The position numbers were made by a program, and so were the translations under genes. 64,000 nt of DNA from Dyella sp. A6 (GTDB taxonomy: Bacteria > Pseudomonadota > Gammaproteobacteria > Xanthomonadales > Rhodanobacteraceae), in NCBI RefSeq assembly GCF_036320485.1, contig NZ_CP132911.1:1302001-1366000 (forward strand), given 5' to 3'. Below are positions 19,109 through 29,133 of this stretch, one piece after another (position 1 is the stretch's first letter; each line of letters opens with the position of its first letter). The notes under the pieces were generated by a model. It searched no databases, had not been told where the DNA came from, and was given only the letters and a program-made list of their open reading frames with translations.

Positions 19109-20593
19109 ATGTCGCGTTCTGTGTCGTTCCGTTCCCTGCGCCTTGCCCCGTTAGCCGCTGCGTTTGTACTTCTGGGGGCATGTGCCAGCCAGGTCACCAA
19201 GCCGACGCCGACACCACCGACCGTGAAGGGGCTCTACAGCCAGCTCGACCAGGCCAGTCAGGGTTACGAGACGGCCTTGCAGCAGGCGCGTGCCGACGAC
19301 ACTGCGGCTTCGGAAAAGACCCTCACGACGGCGCTCGACCAACTGCGCGATGCCGCGGCGCAATGCGGTAATACGCCGGGGTGCGATCCGCAGCGTTTCT
19401 TCTCGGTGTTCGACCATCTGCTGCGCCTGAAGGACGGCAGCTTCATCGGCGATGAGCTGCCCGACGAGCAGGACAGCGAGTCGCCCAGCGGTCAGGTCGC
19501 CGGCCTGAACGGTGCGGCCAGCCTGCCGCAGGCGCGGCGCAGCGTGACCCTGCTGCACGGACAGAAGCTTTCCGAGCTGATCGCGATGAACGGCCCGGTG
19601 AAGGCTGCACTGGAAATGTGGCTGACGCAGTGGCGCCCGAACCTGATGGACGCTTACGTCAATTACCAGTACCTGCGTCACGAGATGTGGCCGCAGTACA
19701 AGAAGGCCGACCTGCCGGAGGCGTTGCTGTTCGGCATCATGGCCAAGGAGTCCGGCGGCAAGGTGAATGCGGTCTCGCGGTCGGGTGCAGCCGGGCCGCT
19801 GCAGTTCATGTACGCGACGGGCCTGCGCTTCGGACTTGGCACGGTCAATGGCTTCGATACCCGCTTCGACCCCACCGATGCCGCCCGCGCCAATGCGGCC
19901 TATATCAACGAACAGCTGAAGGCGTTCAACGACAATCTGGAGCTGACACTGGGTGCCTACAACGGCGGCGAGGGACGCATGCGCCGGCTGGTCGGCAGCG
20001 ATACCTCGATCAGCTTCTACAATCCGCGCATCTACGACCAGCTTTCGCAGGAAACCCGCGACTACGTGCCGTCGGTGCTGGCGGCGGCGTGGCTGTTTCT
20101 GCATCCGGACAGCTACAACCTGCGTTTCCCCAGGGTCGATGGGGTGCCGGGTACGATCACGCTGAAGCGACCGGCTTCACTGTCGGAGTTGACGGTCTGC
20201 CTGGGCGAGGCCGGTGGCATGCAGGACGGCTGGTTCCGTACCCTGCGTAACCTCAACCCGCGCCTGGATCCGCAGCAGGAACTGGCTGCCGGCACGGTGC
20301 TGCAGGTGCCCAGGTTGCTGGAGAAGCCGTATGCGGTGCGCTGTGTGGTGGGTCCGTGGCCGATCCTGGCGAGCGACCTGCACAACGCGGTGGTGCCGGT
20401 GGTGCCGGTGCGGCACGATCCGCCGCGGATGTCGCGGGCAACGCATTACCGGGTACGGCCGGGTGACACCATCAGCAGCATTGCGCACCGTCACGGCTGC
20501 ACGAACCTCCGCGAGATCGAGCGGATGAACCGGATCCATCACTTCCAGATCCGGGTCGGGCAGGTGATCAGGCTGCCGGCCTGCCGCCGCTAG
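19109..20593 (+). CDS. mltD: Membrane-bound lytic murein transglycosylase D (MltD-like lipoprotein)
   Basis: Cleaves peptidoglycan glycan strands with anhydro-ring formation. The start at 19109 gives 494 residues; the very long frame running in from the left is antisense to the HerA-like gene. Lipobox LLGAC. The SLT domain has the catalytic Glu at about residue 214 in IMAKESGG, then GAAGPLQFM and LGAYNGGEGRM. One C-terminal LysM repeat starts at YRVRPGDTISSIAHRH and binds peptidoglycan. E. coli MltD has two LysM repeats; only one is clear here, with a degenerate region before it. Confidence 0.92.
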   Translation: MSRSVSFRSLRLAPLAAAFVLLGACASQVTKPTPTPPTVKGLYSQLDQASQGYETALQQARADDTAASEKTLTTALDQLRDAAAQCGNTPGCDPQRFFSVFDHLLRLKDGSFIGDELPDEQDSESPSGQVAGLNGAASLPQARRSVTLLHGQKLSELIAMNGPVKAALEMWLTQWRPNLMDAYVNYQYLRHEMWPQYKKADLPEALLFGIMAKESGGKVNAVSRSGAAGPLQFMYATGLRFGLGTVNGFDTRFDPTDAARANAAYINEQLKAFNDNLELTLGAYNGGEGRMRRLVGSDTSISFYNPRIYDQLSQETRDYVPSVLAAAWLFLHPDSYNLRFPRVDGVPGTITLKRPASLSELTVCLGEAGGMQDGWFRTLRNLNPRLDPQQELAAGTVLQVPRLLEKPYAVRCVVGPWPILASDLHNAVVPVVPVRHDPPRMSRATHYRVRPGDTISSIAHRHGCTNLREIERMNRIHHFQIRVGQVIRLPACRR

Positions 20594-20636
20594 CTGGACG
20601 GCGCATAGCCGTAGCGGCCGGGAAGTGCGAACGGTA

Positions 20637-20669
20637 ATGTCTGCGCCGCCGGTTCCGTGGCGCAGACAT
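20637..20669. terminator. Bidirectional hairpin between mltD and a convergent gene
   Basis: The 11-bp arms ATGTCTGCGCC and GGCGCAGACAT enclose an 11-nt loop between two converging genes. There is no T-run on either side. Confidence 0.55.
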
Positions 20670-20686
20670 GAAGGGGGCTTGTGCGG

Positions 20687-21127
20687 TCAGGCGGCCGCGC
20701 TGGAATTCATCCACTGCGCGGCGACTTCGCGGGCATCGCCGCGCTGTTCCTTCAGCTCGCGCAGTACGCGCAGCACTTGCCGATGCGGCGCCTGCAGGCA
20801 GGCGTACTGCGCATTCTTGCTTTCGTGATAGGCGACGGCCAGCCATAGTGCGATACCGCGCAGGGCAACCTCGCTGTTGTCCGATTGCGCACGGGCGAAG
20901 CCGATCGCGGTGCCCTGACCCCAGGGGGTGTAGCGCTGTTCGGGCGGGGTGGCATACAGATGAGGAAAATCGCACTGTGACGCATGGCCGATCTCGCGCA
21001 GGGTCAGCATGCTGAGCCTGATGCGGCTGCGCGCGGGCAGGGCGCGGATCTGCCGCTCGATGCCATGCAGCTGTCGCTGCAGCTGGCGGGCGCGGTTCAT
21101 GGCGATGAGCTGGGTGAAGATGTGCAT
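20687..21127 (-). CDS. Hypothetical cytosolic protein, 146 aa
   Basis: The start at 21127 is chosen because GAGGGA lies 5 nt upstream; an in-frame ATG at 21166 is possible. The protein is basic and mostly helical. It opens with MHIFTQLIAMNRARQLQRQ, then a helical pair rich in Arg/Gln, a loop with TPPEQRYTPWGQGTA, a hydrophobic helix (GIALWLAVAYHESKN), and a C-terminal helix. No catalytic motif or signal peptide is seen. I do not recognise a family. It is single, convergent with mltD, and probably lineage-specific. Confidence 0.7.
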   Translation of the reverse strand: MHIFTQLIAMNRARQLQRQLHGIERQIRALPARSRIRLSMLTLREIGHASQCDFPHLYATPPEQRYTPWGQGTAIGFARAQSDNSEVALRGIALWLAVAYHESKNAQYACLQAPHRQVLRVLRELKEQRGDAREVAAQWMNSSAAA

Positions 21128-21224
21128 GTGTCCCTCGGCCTGGCTGGAGCGGCGCGGGGTCAGCATAGCGAGCTCTTAGCGGGTTTTACGCCCTGAGCGT
21201 CACAAAATGACGGATTGCGTCACA

Positions 21225-22088
21225 TTATCCGGTGGGCGCTGTGGTCTGGTGCAGCTGGCCCAGCCGCTGACCCACCCGCACCGGCTGTTGCGGCTGCAGG
21301 GCATCGAGCTCGGCCATGCCTTCGGGAAGCAGCATGATCACGGTAGAGCCCATGTTGAAGCGGGCCATCTCGGCAAAGCGTTCCAGCGTGATGTGCTGGC
21401 CTTCGAAGGACTTGCGCCGGATCGACGGTGCATATGGCGGAATCACCAGCCCGTCCCAGACGGTGGCCACCGACGACACCAGTATCGCGCCCACCATGAC
21501 CACCACGAATGGCCCATGTTCGCCGTCGAAGTGGCAGACCAGTCGCTCATTGCGCGCGAACAGGCGCGGGATCGCCTCGACGGCGAAAGGGGCCACGCTG
21601 AAGATGCGCCCCGGCACGTGCACGGTTTCCCTCAGGGTGCCCTGCAGCGGCATGTGCACGCGGTGGTAGTCGCGCGGGGACAGGTAGACCGTAACGAACC
21701 GGCCATTGCGGTAAGGCGCGGCCGCCGCCGCATCGCCCCCCAGCAGTTCGGCGGCGGTGTAGTCCTGCCCCTTGGCCTGGAAGATACGCCCGTCCACGAT
21801 CGGGCCGGCCTGGCTGATGCGTCCGTCGGCGGGCGAGAGCAGGGCCGACGGGCTGCTGTCCGCCTGTCGCGCGCCGGGCTTCAGCGTGCGGGTGAAGAAG
21901 GCATTGAAGTGCGGATAGGCGCGCGGGTCCGGTTGTGCGGCCTCGGCCATGTCCACCTGGTAGTTGCGCACGACGGTGCCGATCAACCAGTTCTTCCATG
22001 GCGCAAGTGTCCAGCGCGTGCCCCAGTAGACCAGGCGCGACAGGAAGCGATGGGGCAGGGCGTACTGCAGGAATAGCTTGAAAGTCAT
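21225..22088 (-). CDS. psd: Phosphatidylserine decarboxylase proenzyme
   Basis: Makes phosphatidylethanolamine at the inner membrane. The protein has 287 residues from the ATG at 22088; the longer upstream frame is antisense to prmB. The autocleavage site is MGST ([13 protein letters not shown]), where Ser becomes the pyruvoyl group; most homologues have LGST. Catalytic Asp and His lie in SPADGRIS and YHRVHMPL. The C-terminal alpha chain is about 40 residues. Divergent from prmB. Confidence 0.95.
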   Translation of the reverse strand: MTFKLFLQYALPHRFLSRLVYWGTRWTLAPWKNWLIGTVVRNYQVDMAEAAQPDPRAYPHFNAFFTRTLKPGARQADSSPSALLSPADGRISQAGPIVDGRIFQAKGQDYTAAELLGGDAAAAAPYRNGRFVTVYLSPRDYHRVHMPLQGTLRETVHVPGRIFSVAPFAVEAIPRLFARNERLVCHFDGEHGPFVVVMVGAILVSSVATVWDGLVIPPYAPSIRRKSFEGQHITLERFAEMARFNMGSTVIMLLPEGMAELDALQPQQPVRVGQRLGQLHQTTAPTG

Positions 22089-22244
22089 CCGCCCAGTATA
22101 CGAGCGGGAGGCCAGTAAATAGCAGCGTGAAGTGAGCGGAGCAGGCTCTGCCGGACATCCCGCACCGTTGCCCGGCAGCCCGGTCACGGGCCCTGGATAT
22201 GGGCGCCAGCTATACTTGCCGGCCTTTCCGCCTCGGGTGCCGCC

Positions 22245-23165
22245 GTGACCGCCGAACTCGCCACCATCATCGACTTCATCCGCTACGGTGCCAGCCGCTT
22301 CTCGGCGGCCGGCCTGACCTTCGGCCACAGCCACGACAACCCGATCGACGAGGCCACCCACCTGGTGCTGGCCAGCCTGCACCTGCCGCCGGACATTCCG
22401 CCCGCTTACGGCGCCGGTCGCCTGACTGCCGATGAGCGGGAGCGCGTGCTCGGCCTGATCGAGCGTCGCGTCAACGAGCGTCTACCGGTGGCGTACCTGG
22501 TTGGCGAAACCTGGTTCGCAGGGCTGAAGTTCAAGAGCGACCGCCGTGCGCTGGTGCCGCGTTCGCCGATCGCCGAACTGATCGAGTCGGGCTTCGCACC
22601 CTGGCTGGATGGTCGTCATGTCGAACGCGCGCTCGACCTGTGCACCGGCTCGGGCTGCATCGGCATCGCGATGGCCGAATACAACCCGGACTGGCGGGTG
22701 GACATCGTCGACATCAGTGACGAAGCGCTGTCGCTGGCGCGCGAGAACATCGCCTTCCAGCATGTCGACGATCGTGTTGAGGCGGTGAAGTCGGACCTGT
22801 TCGAAGGCGTGCGCGGGCGCGGGTATGATCTGATCGTCTCCAACCCGCCCTATGTCACCGAGGACGAATACGCGGCACTGCCCGGCGAATACGCCCACGA
22901 GCCCAAGCTGGGTCTCACATCGGGTGAGGACGGGCTGGATATCTGCCTGCGCATTCTCGACGAGGCGGCCGACCTGCTTTCCGACGAAGGCCTGCTGATC
23001 GTCGAGGTGGGCGAGAGCGAGCGGGCGCTCAATGCGCTGCTGCCCGAGGTGCCCTTCGTGTGGATCGAATTCAAGGTTGGACCGATGGGCGTGTTCGCGC
23101 TGGAGCGCCGCGACCTGCTGGAGCATCGCGACGCGATCCATGCCGCGGCGATGGCCCGCCGCTGA
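22245..23165 (+). CDS. prmB: Ribosomal protein L3 glutamine methyltransferase PrmB
   Basis: SAM-dependent N5-glutamine methyltransferase for ribosomal protein L3. The 306-residue protein has an N-terminal helical recognition domain, motif [13 protein letters not shown], and the NPPY motif in [15 protein letters not shown] that binds the Gln side chain. The block [15 protein letters not shown] follows. GTG start (MTAELATII). The gap to the acetyltransferase gene is 4 bp, so the two form an operon. Confidence 0.95.
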   Translation: MTAELATIIDFIRYGASRFSAAGLTFGHSHDNPIDEATHLVLASLHLPPDIPPAYGAGRLTADERERVLGLIERRVNERLPVAYLVGETWFAGLKFKSDRRALVPRSPIAELIESGFAPWLDGRHVERALDLCTGSGCIGIAMAEYNPDWRVDIVDISDEALSLARENIAFQHVDDRVEAVKSDLFEGVRGRGYDLIVSNPPYVTEDEYAALPGEYAHEPKLGLTSGEDGLDICLRILDEAADLLSDEGLLIVEVGESERALNALLPEVPFVWIEFKVGPMGVFALERRDLLEHRDAIHAAAMARR

Positions 23166-23169
23166 GCGG

Positions 23170-23703
23170 ATGGAACTGACCACCACTCGCCTGCGTCTGG
23201 ATGCCCTGCGCCTGCAGGACGCGTCAGCGCTGTTCGCCTATCGTGCCGATCCCGAGGTAAGTCGCTATCAGGGTTGGCGGCCTGCCTCCGTCGACGAGGC
23301 ACAGGGTTTCATCGGGCGCCAGCAGTCGGTGGTATTCGATACCCCGGAAAGCTGGTTCCAGTTCGCACTGCGGTTGCCGGAAGGGACGCTGGTCGGTGAT
23401 CTCGGGCTGCATTTTGTCGACGATGCCACTGTCGAACTGGGCATCACCGTGGCGCCTGCATACCAGGGGCGTGGGCTGGCTGCCGAAGCACTGCGTGCGG
23501 CGCTTTCGCTGGTATTCGACGAGTTGCGCAGGCACCGGGTCGTCGCTTCGGTCGATCCGCGCAACCAGTCGTGCATAAGGCTGCTGGAGCATCTGGGCAT
23601 GCGTAAGGAAGCTCATTTCCGCGAAAGCTGGCGCGATGGCGACGGCTGGGCCGACGATGCGGTCTACGCGATGCTTGCCGACGAGTGGCAAGGTCGTCGT
23701 TGA
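23170..23703 (+). CDS. GNAT-family N-acetyltransferase
   Basis: A 177-residue acetyltransferase of the RimJ/RimL-like acetyltransf_3 group. Start MELTTTRLRLDAL. The acetyl-CoA loop is VAPAYQGRGLAAEAL, and the family motif is VDPRNQSCIRLLEHLGMRKEAHF. It lies 4 bp behind prmB. The group acts on ribosomal proteins or small molecules, and the target cannot be read from the sequence. Confidence 0.87.
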   Translation: MELTTTRLRLDALRLQDASALFAYRADPEVSRYQGWRPASVDEAQGFIGRQQSVVFDTPESWFQFALRLPEGTLVGDLGLHFVDDATVELGITVAPAYQGRGLAAEALRAALSLVFDELRRHRVVASVDPRNQSCIRLLEHLGMRKEAHFRESWRDGDGWADDAVYAMLADEWQGRR

Positions 23704-23852
23704 GCGCAGCCTTCAGGTGAGAGCGTGCTGAATTAATGAGATGGTTCCTCCCCACCCTGTCCTGCAAGTGAGCGTGCGCATGGTCGTTTTGCCGGCATGG
23801 GTGTCAGGTGGCTGCGAGACAAATTGCAGGTGTCTCGTTATCTGGCCGAGCT

Positions 23853-25655
23853 TCATTGCAGCCAGCGTTCGATCCGTTCATTCAAGGCCTTTATCGCCTC
23901 CGCTTCATTGGCCTGGTCTGCCAAGTCATTTTTCCTCGGCGGGTGGACTTGTGGCCTGGGCGTTACGGGAGGCAGCGCGGACCGCTGCTTGAACAGTTTG
24001 TCCTTGAAGAACCAGTTTTTCCTTGCGCGTATGGGCTTGCAGCCTTCGACGAAGATCAGTTCCTCGTCGCCGGGCAGTTCCTTGATCTCCTGCGGCAGCA
24101 GCAGTGCACGGCGTTCTTCGCTGTAGCTGGTCGATGTCTGATGCGAGCCGCCGCCATGGCTGCGGCTCCGCTGCTTCCTGCGCAAGGTGCGGTAGCCCAG
24201 CATTTCGCTGTAGGCATTGGCGTCGCTCTGTTCGCGGGGAGCGAAGGCGACTTGTGCGGCGTGATTGGTGATGAAGTTCTGTGCGTCGTGTTCGCCGTAG
24301 GTGCCACGCAGCTGCGCCTGGCTCTGGATGATGCAGCAGTCCCTGACGCCGTAGCTGGCCGAGATGGAAATGCGCTTGGCCCACACTTCCAGCCGACCCA
24401 TGGCGGTGAACTCGTCCATGAGCATCAGCATCTGGTACTTGAGGTCCGGTTCGTCGCCTAGTGGCTTGTCCAGGTTGTTGCCGATCACGCTGCTGAAAAA
24501 GATGTTGAGCAGCTTGCTGCTTTCGTCGAGCTTGTTGGTGGGAATGTCGATGTACAGCGTGGTAGGTCGCTTGCGGATCGCCAGGATGTCGAAGTCGGTG
24601 GCATTGGTGGCTGCGGCGAGGATCGGATTCAGAAACTGCTGCAGTGGTGCCTGCATGCTGGCAATGACCGACGAGAAGGTCTGTTCGGCCAGGCCGGCCA
24701 GGTTGGAGAACAGGGTGCGGGTTTGCGGGCTCAGATAGCCGTACTGCGAGGTGTCGCCAAGGATGGAGCCGAGCATGTCTGCCGTGTCCTGTTCCGGAGC
24801 GCCGGCAGAGATGCGCAAGATGCGCTCGAAACTCGGGTAGTCCGGAACGGTGTTGGGATCGGACGGAAGACCCATGCGCCAGGACTGGTCCCAGGCCTCG
24901 AACATGAAGGACGCGAAGGCGGTGAAGGCGGCCCGCGCCTGGGTGCGCCAGAACGGGTCCTTGTCGGCCTCGTCCGGGTAAAGGATGGCGGCGATGGTCT
25001 GTATTTCGCCGATGCGCCGGGCAGGATCGTGGCCGGCAAGCAGGGTGAAGGGGTTGAAGCGGTGGGTAGTGCCGGGTTCGCTGTAGGGGGCCCAGACCAC
25101 GATGGACTGGCCCTGCGATTGCCGCCACCCGCTGGTGAGCTTGCGCAGTTCGCCCTTGAGGTCCAGTACCACGACCGACTGCGTGTACGACAGCAGGATG
25201 GGGATGGCGATGCTGGTGGTCTTGCCGCTGCGGGTCGGGCTGATCACGATCAGATGCAGCGAGCCGTTCAGCCACAGGTAGCGGCCCCTGTACTTGCCAA
25301 TGACGATGCCTTGCGGGGTCTGCCTGAGCAGACCGGCCTTCTTCAGATCGGACAGCCGGGCGAAACCGGCGTCGCCATGCAGCGACGGTTGCCTTGACCG
25401 GAACAGCGGGATCAGCAACCCCAGCCAGACCAGCAACGGGATGCCCAGGCCCAGGCTGCCGGCGACCCGGATGCGACGGGCATAGGGGGCGAGCTGCGGC
25501 AGATCGCTGGCACGGAGATATTGCCACCAGGTATTCCAGGCCAGTGGGGCCGAAACCCGCAACAGGATGTGCGTCAGCCAGCCGGCGAGATACAGGCCGC
25601 CCGCCACGGTGATGATCAACAACACGCCTGCCAGCGTGACCTTCCGATGGCTCAT
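23853..25655 (-). CDS. virD4: Solitary VirD4/TraG-type coupling ATPase
   Basis: Type IV coupling protein, a hexameric inner-membrane ATPase that hands substrates to a type IV secretion channel. The protein has 600 residues. Two N-terminal membrane helices lie at about 8-30 and 64-86. Walker A is SPTRSGKT at 139-146 and Walker B is MLMLMDEF near 410-415. A central all-alpha domain sits between them, and an Arg/Ser-rich C-terminal tail ends in a short helix. No relaxase, VirB genes or mobile-element ends are nearby. In Xanthomonadales an antibacterial T4SS uses such a protein; that use is inferred. The surrounding 2 kb seems less GC-rich than its neighbours. Confidence 0.9.
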   Translation of the reverse strand: MSHRKVTLAGVLLIITVAGGLYLAGWLTHILLRVSAPLAWNTWWQYLRASDLPQLAPYARRIRVAGSLGLGIPLLVWLGLLIPLFRSRQPSLHGDAGFARLSDLKKAGLLRQTPQGIVIGKYRGRYLWLNGSLHLIVISPTRSGKTTSIAIPILLSYTQSVVVLDLKGELRKLTSGWRQSQGQSIVVWAPYSEPGTTHRFNPFTLLAGHDPARRIGEIQTIAAILYPDEADKDPFWRTQARAAFTAFASFMFEAWDQSWRMGLPSDPNTVPDYPSFERILRISAGAPEQDTADMLGSILGDTSQYGYLSPQTRTLFSNLAGLAEQTFSSVIASMQAPLQQFLNPILAAATNATDFDILAIRKRPTTLYIDIPTNKLDESSKLLNIFFSSVIGNNLDKPLGDEPDLKYQMLMLMDEFTAMGRLEVWAKRISISASYGVRDCCIIQSQAQLRGTYGEHDAQNFITNHAAQVAFAPREQSDANAYSEMLGYRTLRRKQRSRSHGGGSHQTSTSYSEERRALLLPQEIKELPGDEELIFVEGCKPIRARKNWFFKDKLFKQRSALPPVTPRPQVHPPRKNDLADQANEAEAIKALNERIERWLQ

Positions 25656-25937
25656 GCGTGCCTCCTTGGTCTGAAAGATGGGGCTCCAGGCTCCCCGCAA
25701 CGATGTCGTTGCCGGATTCGTCGCCAGTAAGTCGGACCCTAGCGCGGGCTGGCGTGGTGGTCTGTCGGAGCAGGCCGCCTTTTGGATAGGATGGTTCCGG
25801 TTTTGGGTGCGGCGCCTGCAGGTGCGGTGTGCGGGTGAAAGGGCTGGGGCAGGCATGTCCTTATGTCCGCCGGTGCGAGCACAAGCGGCTGAACACGGTT
25901 AAGCTGTGGGGGGTTCCCTTTAGACGTCCAAAGCTTC
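25656..25937. other. Intergenic region between virD4 and aroC
   Basis: About 280 bp separate the divergent virD4 and aroC genes. It must hold both promoters. I see no convincing gene, strong hairpin or operator palindrome. Confidence 0.5.
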
Positions 25938-27026
25938 GTGTCCAGCAATTCTTTCGGCAAGCTCTTCACCGTCACCACCTTCGGCGAAAGTCACGGGCCG
26001 GCCATCGGCTGCGTGATCGACGGCTGTCCACCGGGCCTGGCGCTCGATCCGGCGGAGTTCCGCCATGATCTCGACCGGCGTGCCACCGGCAAAAGCCGGC
26101 ACACCTCGCAGCGGCGCGAGGCCGACGAGGTGGAGATCCTGTCGGGTGTCTACGAAGGGCGCACCACCGGTACGCCGATCGCGCTGCTGGTCCGCAACAC
26201 CGACCAGCGCAGCAAGGACTACGGTGACATTGCACAGACATTCCGTCCGGGGCATGCCGACTACACCTACTGGCAGAAGTACGGTATCCGCGATCCGCGA
26301 GGCGGTGGGCGTTCGTCGGCGCGCGAGACCACCATGCGCGTGGCTGCCGCGGTAGTCGCCAAGAAGTGGCTGGCCGAACACCATGGCATACGCGTGCGCG
26401 GCTACCTGGCGCAACTTGGCGAGATCCAGCCGGCCGGGTTCGATCTGGAGCAGGTCGAACAGAATCCGTTCTTCTGGCCCTGTGGCGGGCAGGTGCCGGA
26501 GCTGGAGAAATACATGGACGCCCTGCGCAAATCCGGCGACTCGGTGGGGGCGCGTGTCAATGTGCTGGCCGAAGGCGTGCCGCCGGGCTGGGGCGAGCCG
26601 ATCTACGGCAAGCTGGACGGCGATCTGGCGGCGGCGCTGATGTCGATCAACGCCGTGAAGGGGGTCGAGATCGGCGACGGCTTTGCCGCGGTTTCGCAAT
26701 GTGGAAGCGTGCATAGGGATGAAATGCATATGGACGGCTTTACGTCCAATCACGCGGGTGGCATTCTTGGTGGCATCAGTACCGGGCAGGCCGTGCTTGC
26801 CTCGATCGCACTGAAGCCCACATCCAGCATCCTGATTCCCGGTCAAAGCGTGAACCTGTCCGGCGAACCGGTGGAGGTGGTGACCAAGGGGCGCCACGAC
26901 CCCTGTGTCGGCATTCGTGCCACGCCCATCGCCGAGGCGATGATGGCATTGGTGCTGATGGACCATGCATTGCGCCATCGTGCGCAGTGTGGTGACGTGG
27001 GCGAGGTTTCCCCCCGCATCCCCTGA
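25938..27026 (+). CDS. aroC: Chorismate synthase
   Basis: Last step of the shikimate pathway, needing reduced FMN. The 362-residue protein starts at GTG ([10 protein letters not shown]). Family signatures are [33 protein letters not shown] ([11 protein letters not shown]) and [16 protein letters not shown] 2-hydroxyacid dehydrogenase gene follows 44 bp downstream. Chorismate feeds the trp genes found 6 kb further on. Confidence 0.98.
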   Translation: MSSNSFGKLFTVTTFGESHGPAIGCVIDGCPPGLALDPAEFRHDLDRRATGKSRHTSQRREADEVEILSGVYEGRTTGTPIALLVRNTDQRSKDYGDIAQTFRPGHADYTYWQKYGIRDPRGGGRSSARETTMRVAAAVVAKKWLAEHHGIRVRGYLAQLGEIQPAGFDLEQVEQNPFFWPCGGQVPELEKYMDALRKSGDSVGARVNVLAEGVPPGWGEPIYGKLDGDLAAALMSINAVKGVEIGDGFAAVSQCGSVHRDEMHMDGFTSNHAGGILGGISTGQAVLASIALKPTSSILIPGQSVNLSGEPVEVVTKGRHDPCVGIRATPIAEAMMALVLMDHALRHRAQCGDVGEVSPRIP

Positions 27027-27070
27027 TCGATCCGGCGTCGCCCTGCGGGCGGTGCCGGCGGAGCAAGCGC

Positions 27071-28105
27071 ATGACTGGCAACAAACCGCACGTATGGGTC
27101 TCGCGGCCGACCTTTCCGGACGTGATCGCCCGGCTCGAGCCGTACTTCCGGGTTTCGGCCGAACCGGTGGAGCAGGTATTCACACCGGCCGAGCTGGCCG
27201 CCAGGCTGGCTGATTGCGATGCCGCCATCGTAGGCCTGAAGGAGCGCATCGGTGCGGCCGAAGTGGCCGGCGCCGGGCGCTTGCGCATGGTCGCCAACCT
27301 GGGCGTCGGCTTCGACAACCTCGATCTGCCCGCACTGACTGCGGCGGGTATCGCCGCGTCCAACACCGCTGATGTGCTCAACGAGAGCGTGGCCGACTAC
27401 GCCTGGGCACTGATGCTTGGCGCGGCACGTCGGGTCGGCGCGGCCGAGCGCTGGCTGCGCGCCGGGCAATGGCTGTCCACGGAATTCATCGGGTGGCTGG
27501 GTGCCGACCTGCGCGGTCGCAACCTGGGCATTCTCGGCATGGGGCGCATTGGTCAGGCTATTGCGCGGCGTGCGGTGGGCTTCGGCATGCCGGTGCTGTA
27601 CCACAACCGTTCGCGCCTGCCGGAAGCCACCGAGCGCGAATGCGGAGCCAGCTACGTGGACAAGGACCATCTGCTGGCCAGCGCCGACTTCCTGGTGCTG
27701 GTGTTGCCGCTGACGCCGCAGACCCGACATGCCGTCGGCGCCGCCGAGCTGGCGCGGATGAAGCCGGAGGCGGTGCTGGTGAACGTGGCGCGTGGCGGCA
27801 TTGTCGATGACGTCGCGTTGGCCGCTGCGCTGCGTGAGGGGCGGCTGGCGGCAGCGGCGCTGGATGTGTTCGAGGGCGAGCCGCGCGTGCATCCGGACCT
27901 GCTGGCGCTCGAAAATGTGATGTTGAGCCCGCATATCGCCAGCGCCACCACCGGCACCCGCCGTGCGATGACCGCGCTGGCGGTGGACAATGTGCTCGCC
28001 TTGTTCGGCCACGGTCCCGATGCCGGGCGGCCGCCCAACCTGTTGAATCCCGACGCGCTGGCACGGGCCGGCGTACCTTCCCAAACCCACCAAGAAGTCA
28101 CCTGA
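27071..28105 (+). CDS. D-isomer-specific 2-hydroxyacid dehydrogenase (GhrB-like)
   Basis: A 344-residue NAD(P)-dependent dehydrogenase resembling glyoxylate/hydroxypyruvate reductase. The nucleotide-binding motif is LGILGMGRIGQAIA. Catalytic Arg, Glu and His occur in NVARGGIVDD, VFEGEPRVH and LSPHIASATTGT. Its stop overlaps the asd ATG as TGATG. Substrate inferred from the family only; the position before asd is unusual, since leuB or another enzyme often stands there. Confidence 0.88.
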   Translation: MTGNKPHVWVSRPTFPDVIARLEPYFRVSAEPVEQVFTPAELAARLADCDAAIVGLKERIGAAEVAGAGRLRMVANLGVGFDNLDLPALTAAGIAASNTADVLNESVADYAWALMLGAARRVGAAERWLRAGQWLSTEFIGWLGADLRGRNLGILGMGRIGQAIARRAVGFGMPVLYHNRSRLPEATERECGASYVDKDHLLASADFLVLVLPLTPQTRHAVGAAELARMKPEAVLVNVARGGIVDDVALAAALREGRLAAAALDVFEGEPRVHPDLLALENVMLSPHIASATTGTRRAMTALAVDNVLALFGHGPDAGRPPNLLNPDALARAGVPSQTHQEVT

Positions 28106-29133
28106 TGAGCAAGAAGAGCAGTTACAAGGTTGCGATGGCCGGCGCCACTGGTGCTGTGGGCGAGACCCTGCTCGCCATTCTCGCCGAGCGCGATTTTCCC
28201 GTCAGTGAGCTGGTGCCGCTGGCCAGCGAACGCTCCGCCGGCGGTACCGTGGAGTTCGCGGGCAAACAGGTGGTCGTGCGCAACCTGGCCGATTACGACT
28301 TCGAGGGGGTGGATATCGCCTTCTTCTCGGCCGGTGGTTCGGTCAGCAAGGCGCATGCGCCGCGTGCCGCAGCCGCGGGCGCGGTGGTGATCGACAATAC
28401 GTCCGAGTTCCGCTACCAGGACGACATTCCGCTGGTGGTGAGCGAGGTGAACCCGCACGCCATCGCGCAATACACCACGCGCGGCATCATCGCCAACCCG
28501 AATTGCTCGACCATGGGCATGCTGGTGGCGCTGGCGCCGATCCATCGCGCGGTCGGTATCGAGCGGATCAATGTGGCGACCTACCAGTCGGTCTCCGGTG
28601 CCGGCCGTTCGGGTATGGAGGAACTGGGCAGGCAGACCGCCGCGCTGCTCAACTTCCAGGACGTGGAAAGCAGCAAGTTCCCCAAGCAGATCGCCTTCAA
28701 CGTGATCCCGCACATCGACGACTTCCAGGCCAACGGCTATACCAAGGAAGAAATGAAGATGGTGTGGGAGACGCGCAAGATCCTGGAGGATGACTCGATC
28801 GCGGTGAATCCCACCGCGGTGCGGGTGCCGGTGTTCTACGGGCACTCGGAAGCGGTGCATATCGAAACCCGCGAGAAGATCACTGCCGATCAGGCGCGCG
28901 CGCTGCTGGAACAGGCCGAGGGGCTGGTGGTTCAGGATGAGCGCAAGGCTGGCGGCTATCCTACCCCGGTGGGTGACGTAGCCGGCAAGGATCCGGTGTA
29001 TGTCGGCCGCATCCGAGAGGACATTTCCCACGAGCGTGGGCTGGACCTGTGGGTGGTCTCCGACAATATCCGCAAGGGCGCAGCATTGAATGCCGTGCAG
29101 ATCGCCGAGCTACTGATCGAGAATTACCTCTGA
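28105..29133 (+). CDS. asd: Aspartate-semialdehyde dehydrogenase
   Basis: NADPH-dependent reduction of aspartyl phosphate on the way to lysine, threonine, methionine and diaminopimelate. The 342-residue protein has the N-terminal GATGAVGETLLAIL, catalytic Cys in NPNCSTMGM, and the active-site His in VPVFYGHSEAVH. It is translationally coupled on both sides by TGATG overlaps: upstream with the dehydrogenase, downstream with the small coiled-coil gene. Confidence 0.97.
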   Translation: MSKKSSYKVAMAGATGAVGETLLAILAERDFPVSELVPLASERSAGGTVEFAGKQVVVRNLADYDFEGVDIAFFSAGGSVSKAHAPRAAAAGAVVIDNTSEFRYQDDIPLVVSEVNPHAIAQYTTRGIIANPNCSTMGMLVALAPIHRAVGIERINVATYQSVSGAGRSGMEELGRQTAALLNFQDVESSKFPKQIAFNVIPHIDDFQANGYTKEEMKMVWETRKILEDDSIAVNPTAVRVPVFYGHSEAVHIETREKITADQARALLEQAEGLVVQDERKAGGYPTPVGDVAGKDPVYVGRIREDISHERGLDLWVVSDNIRKGAALNAVQIAELLIENYL

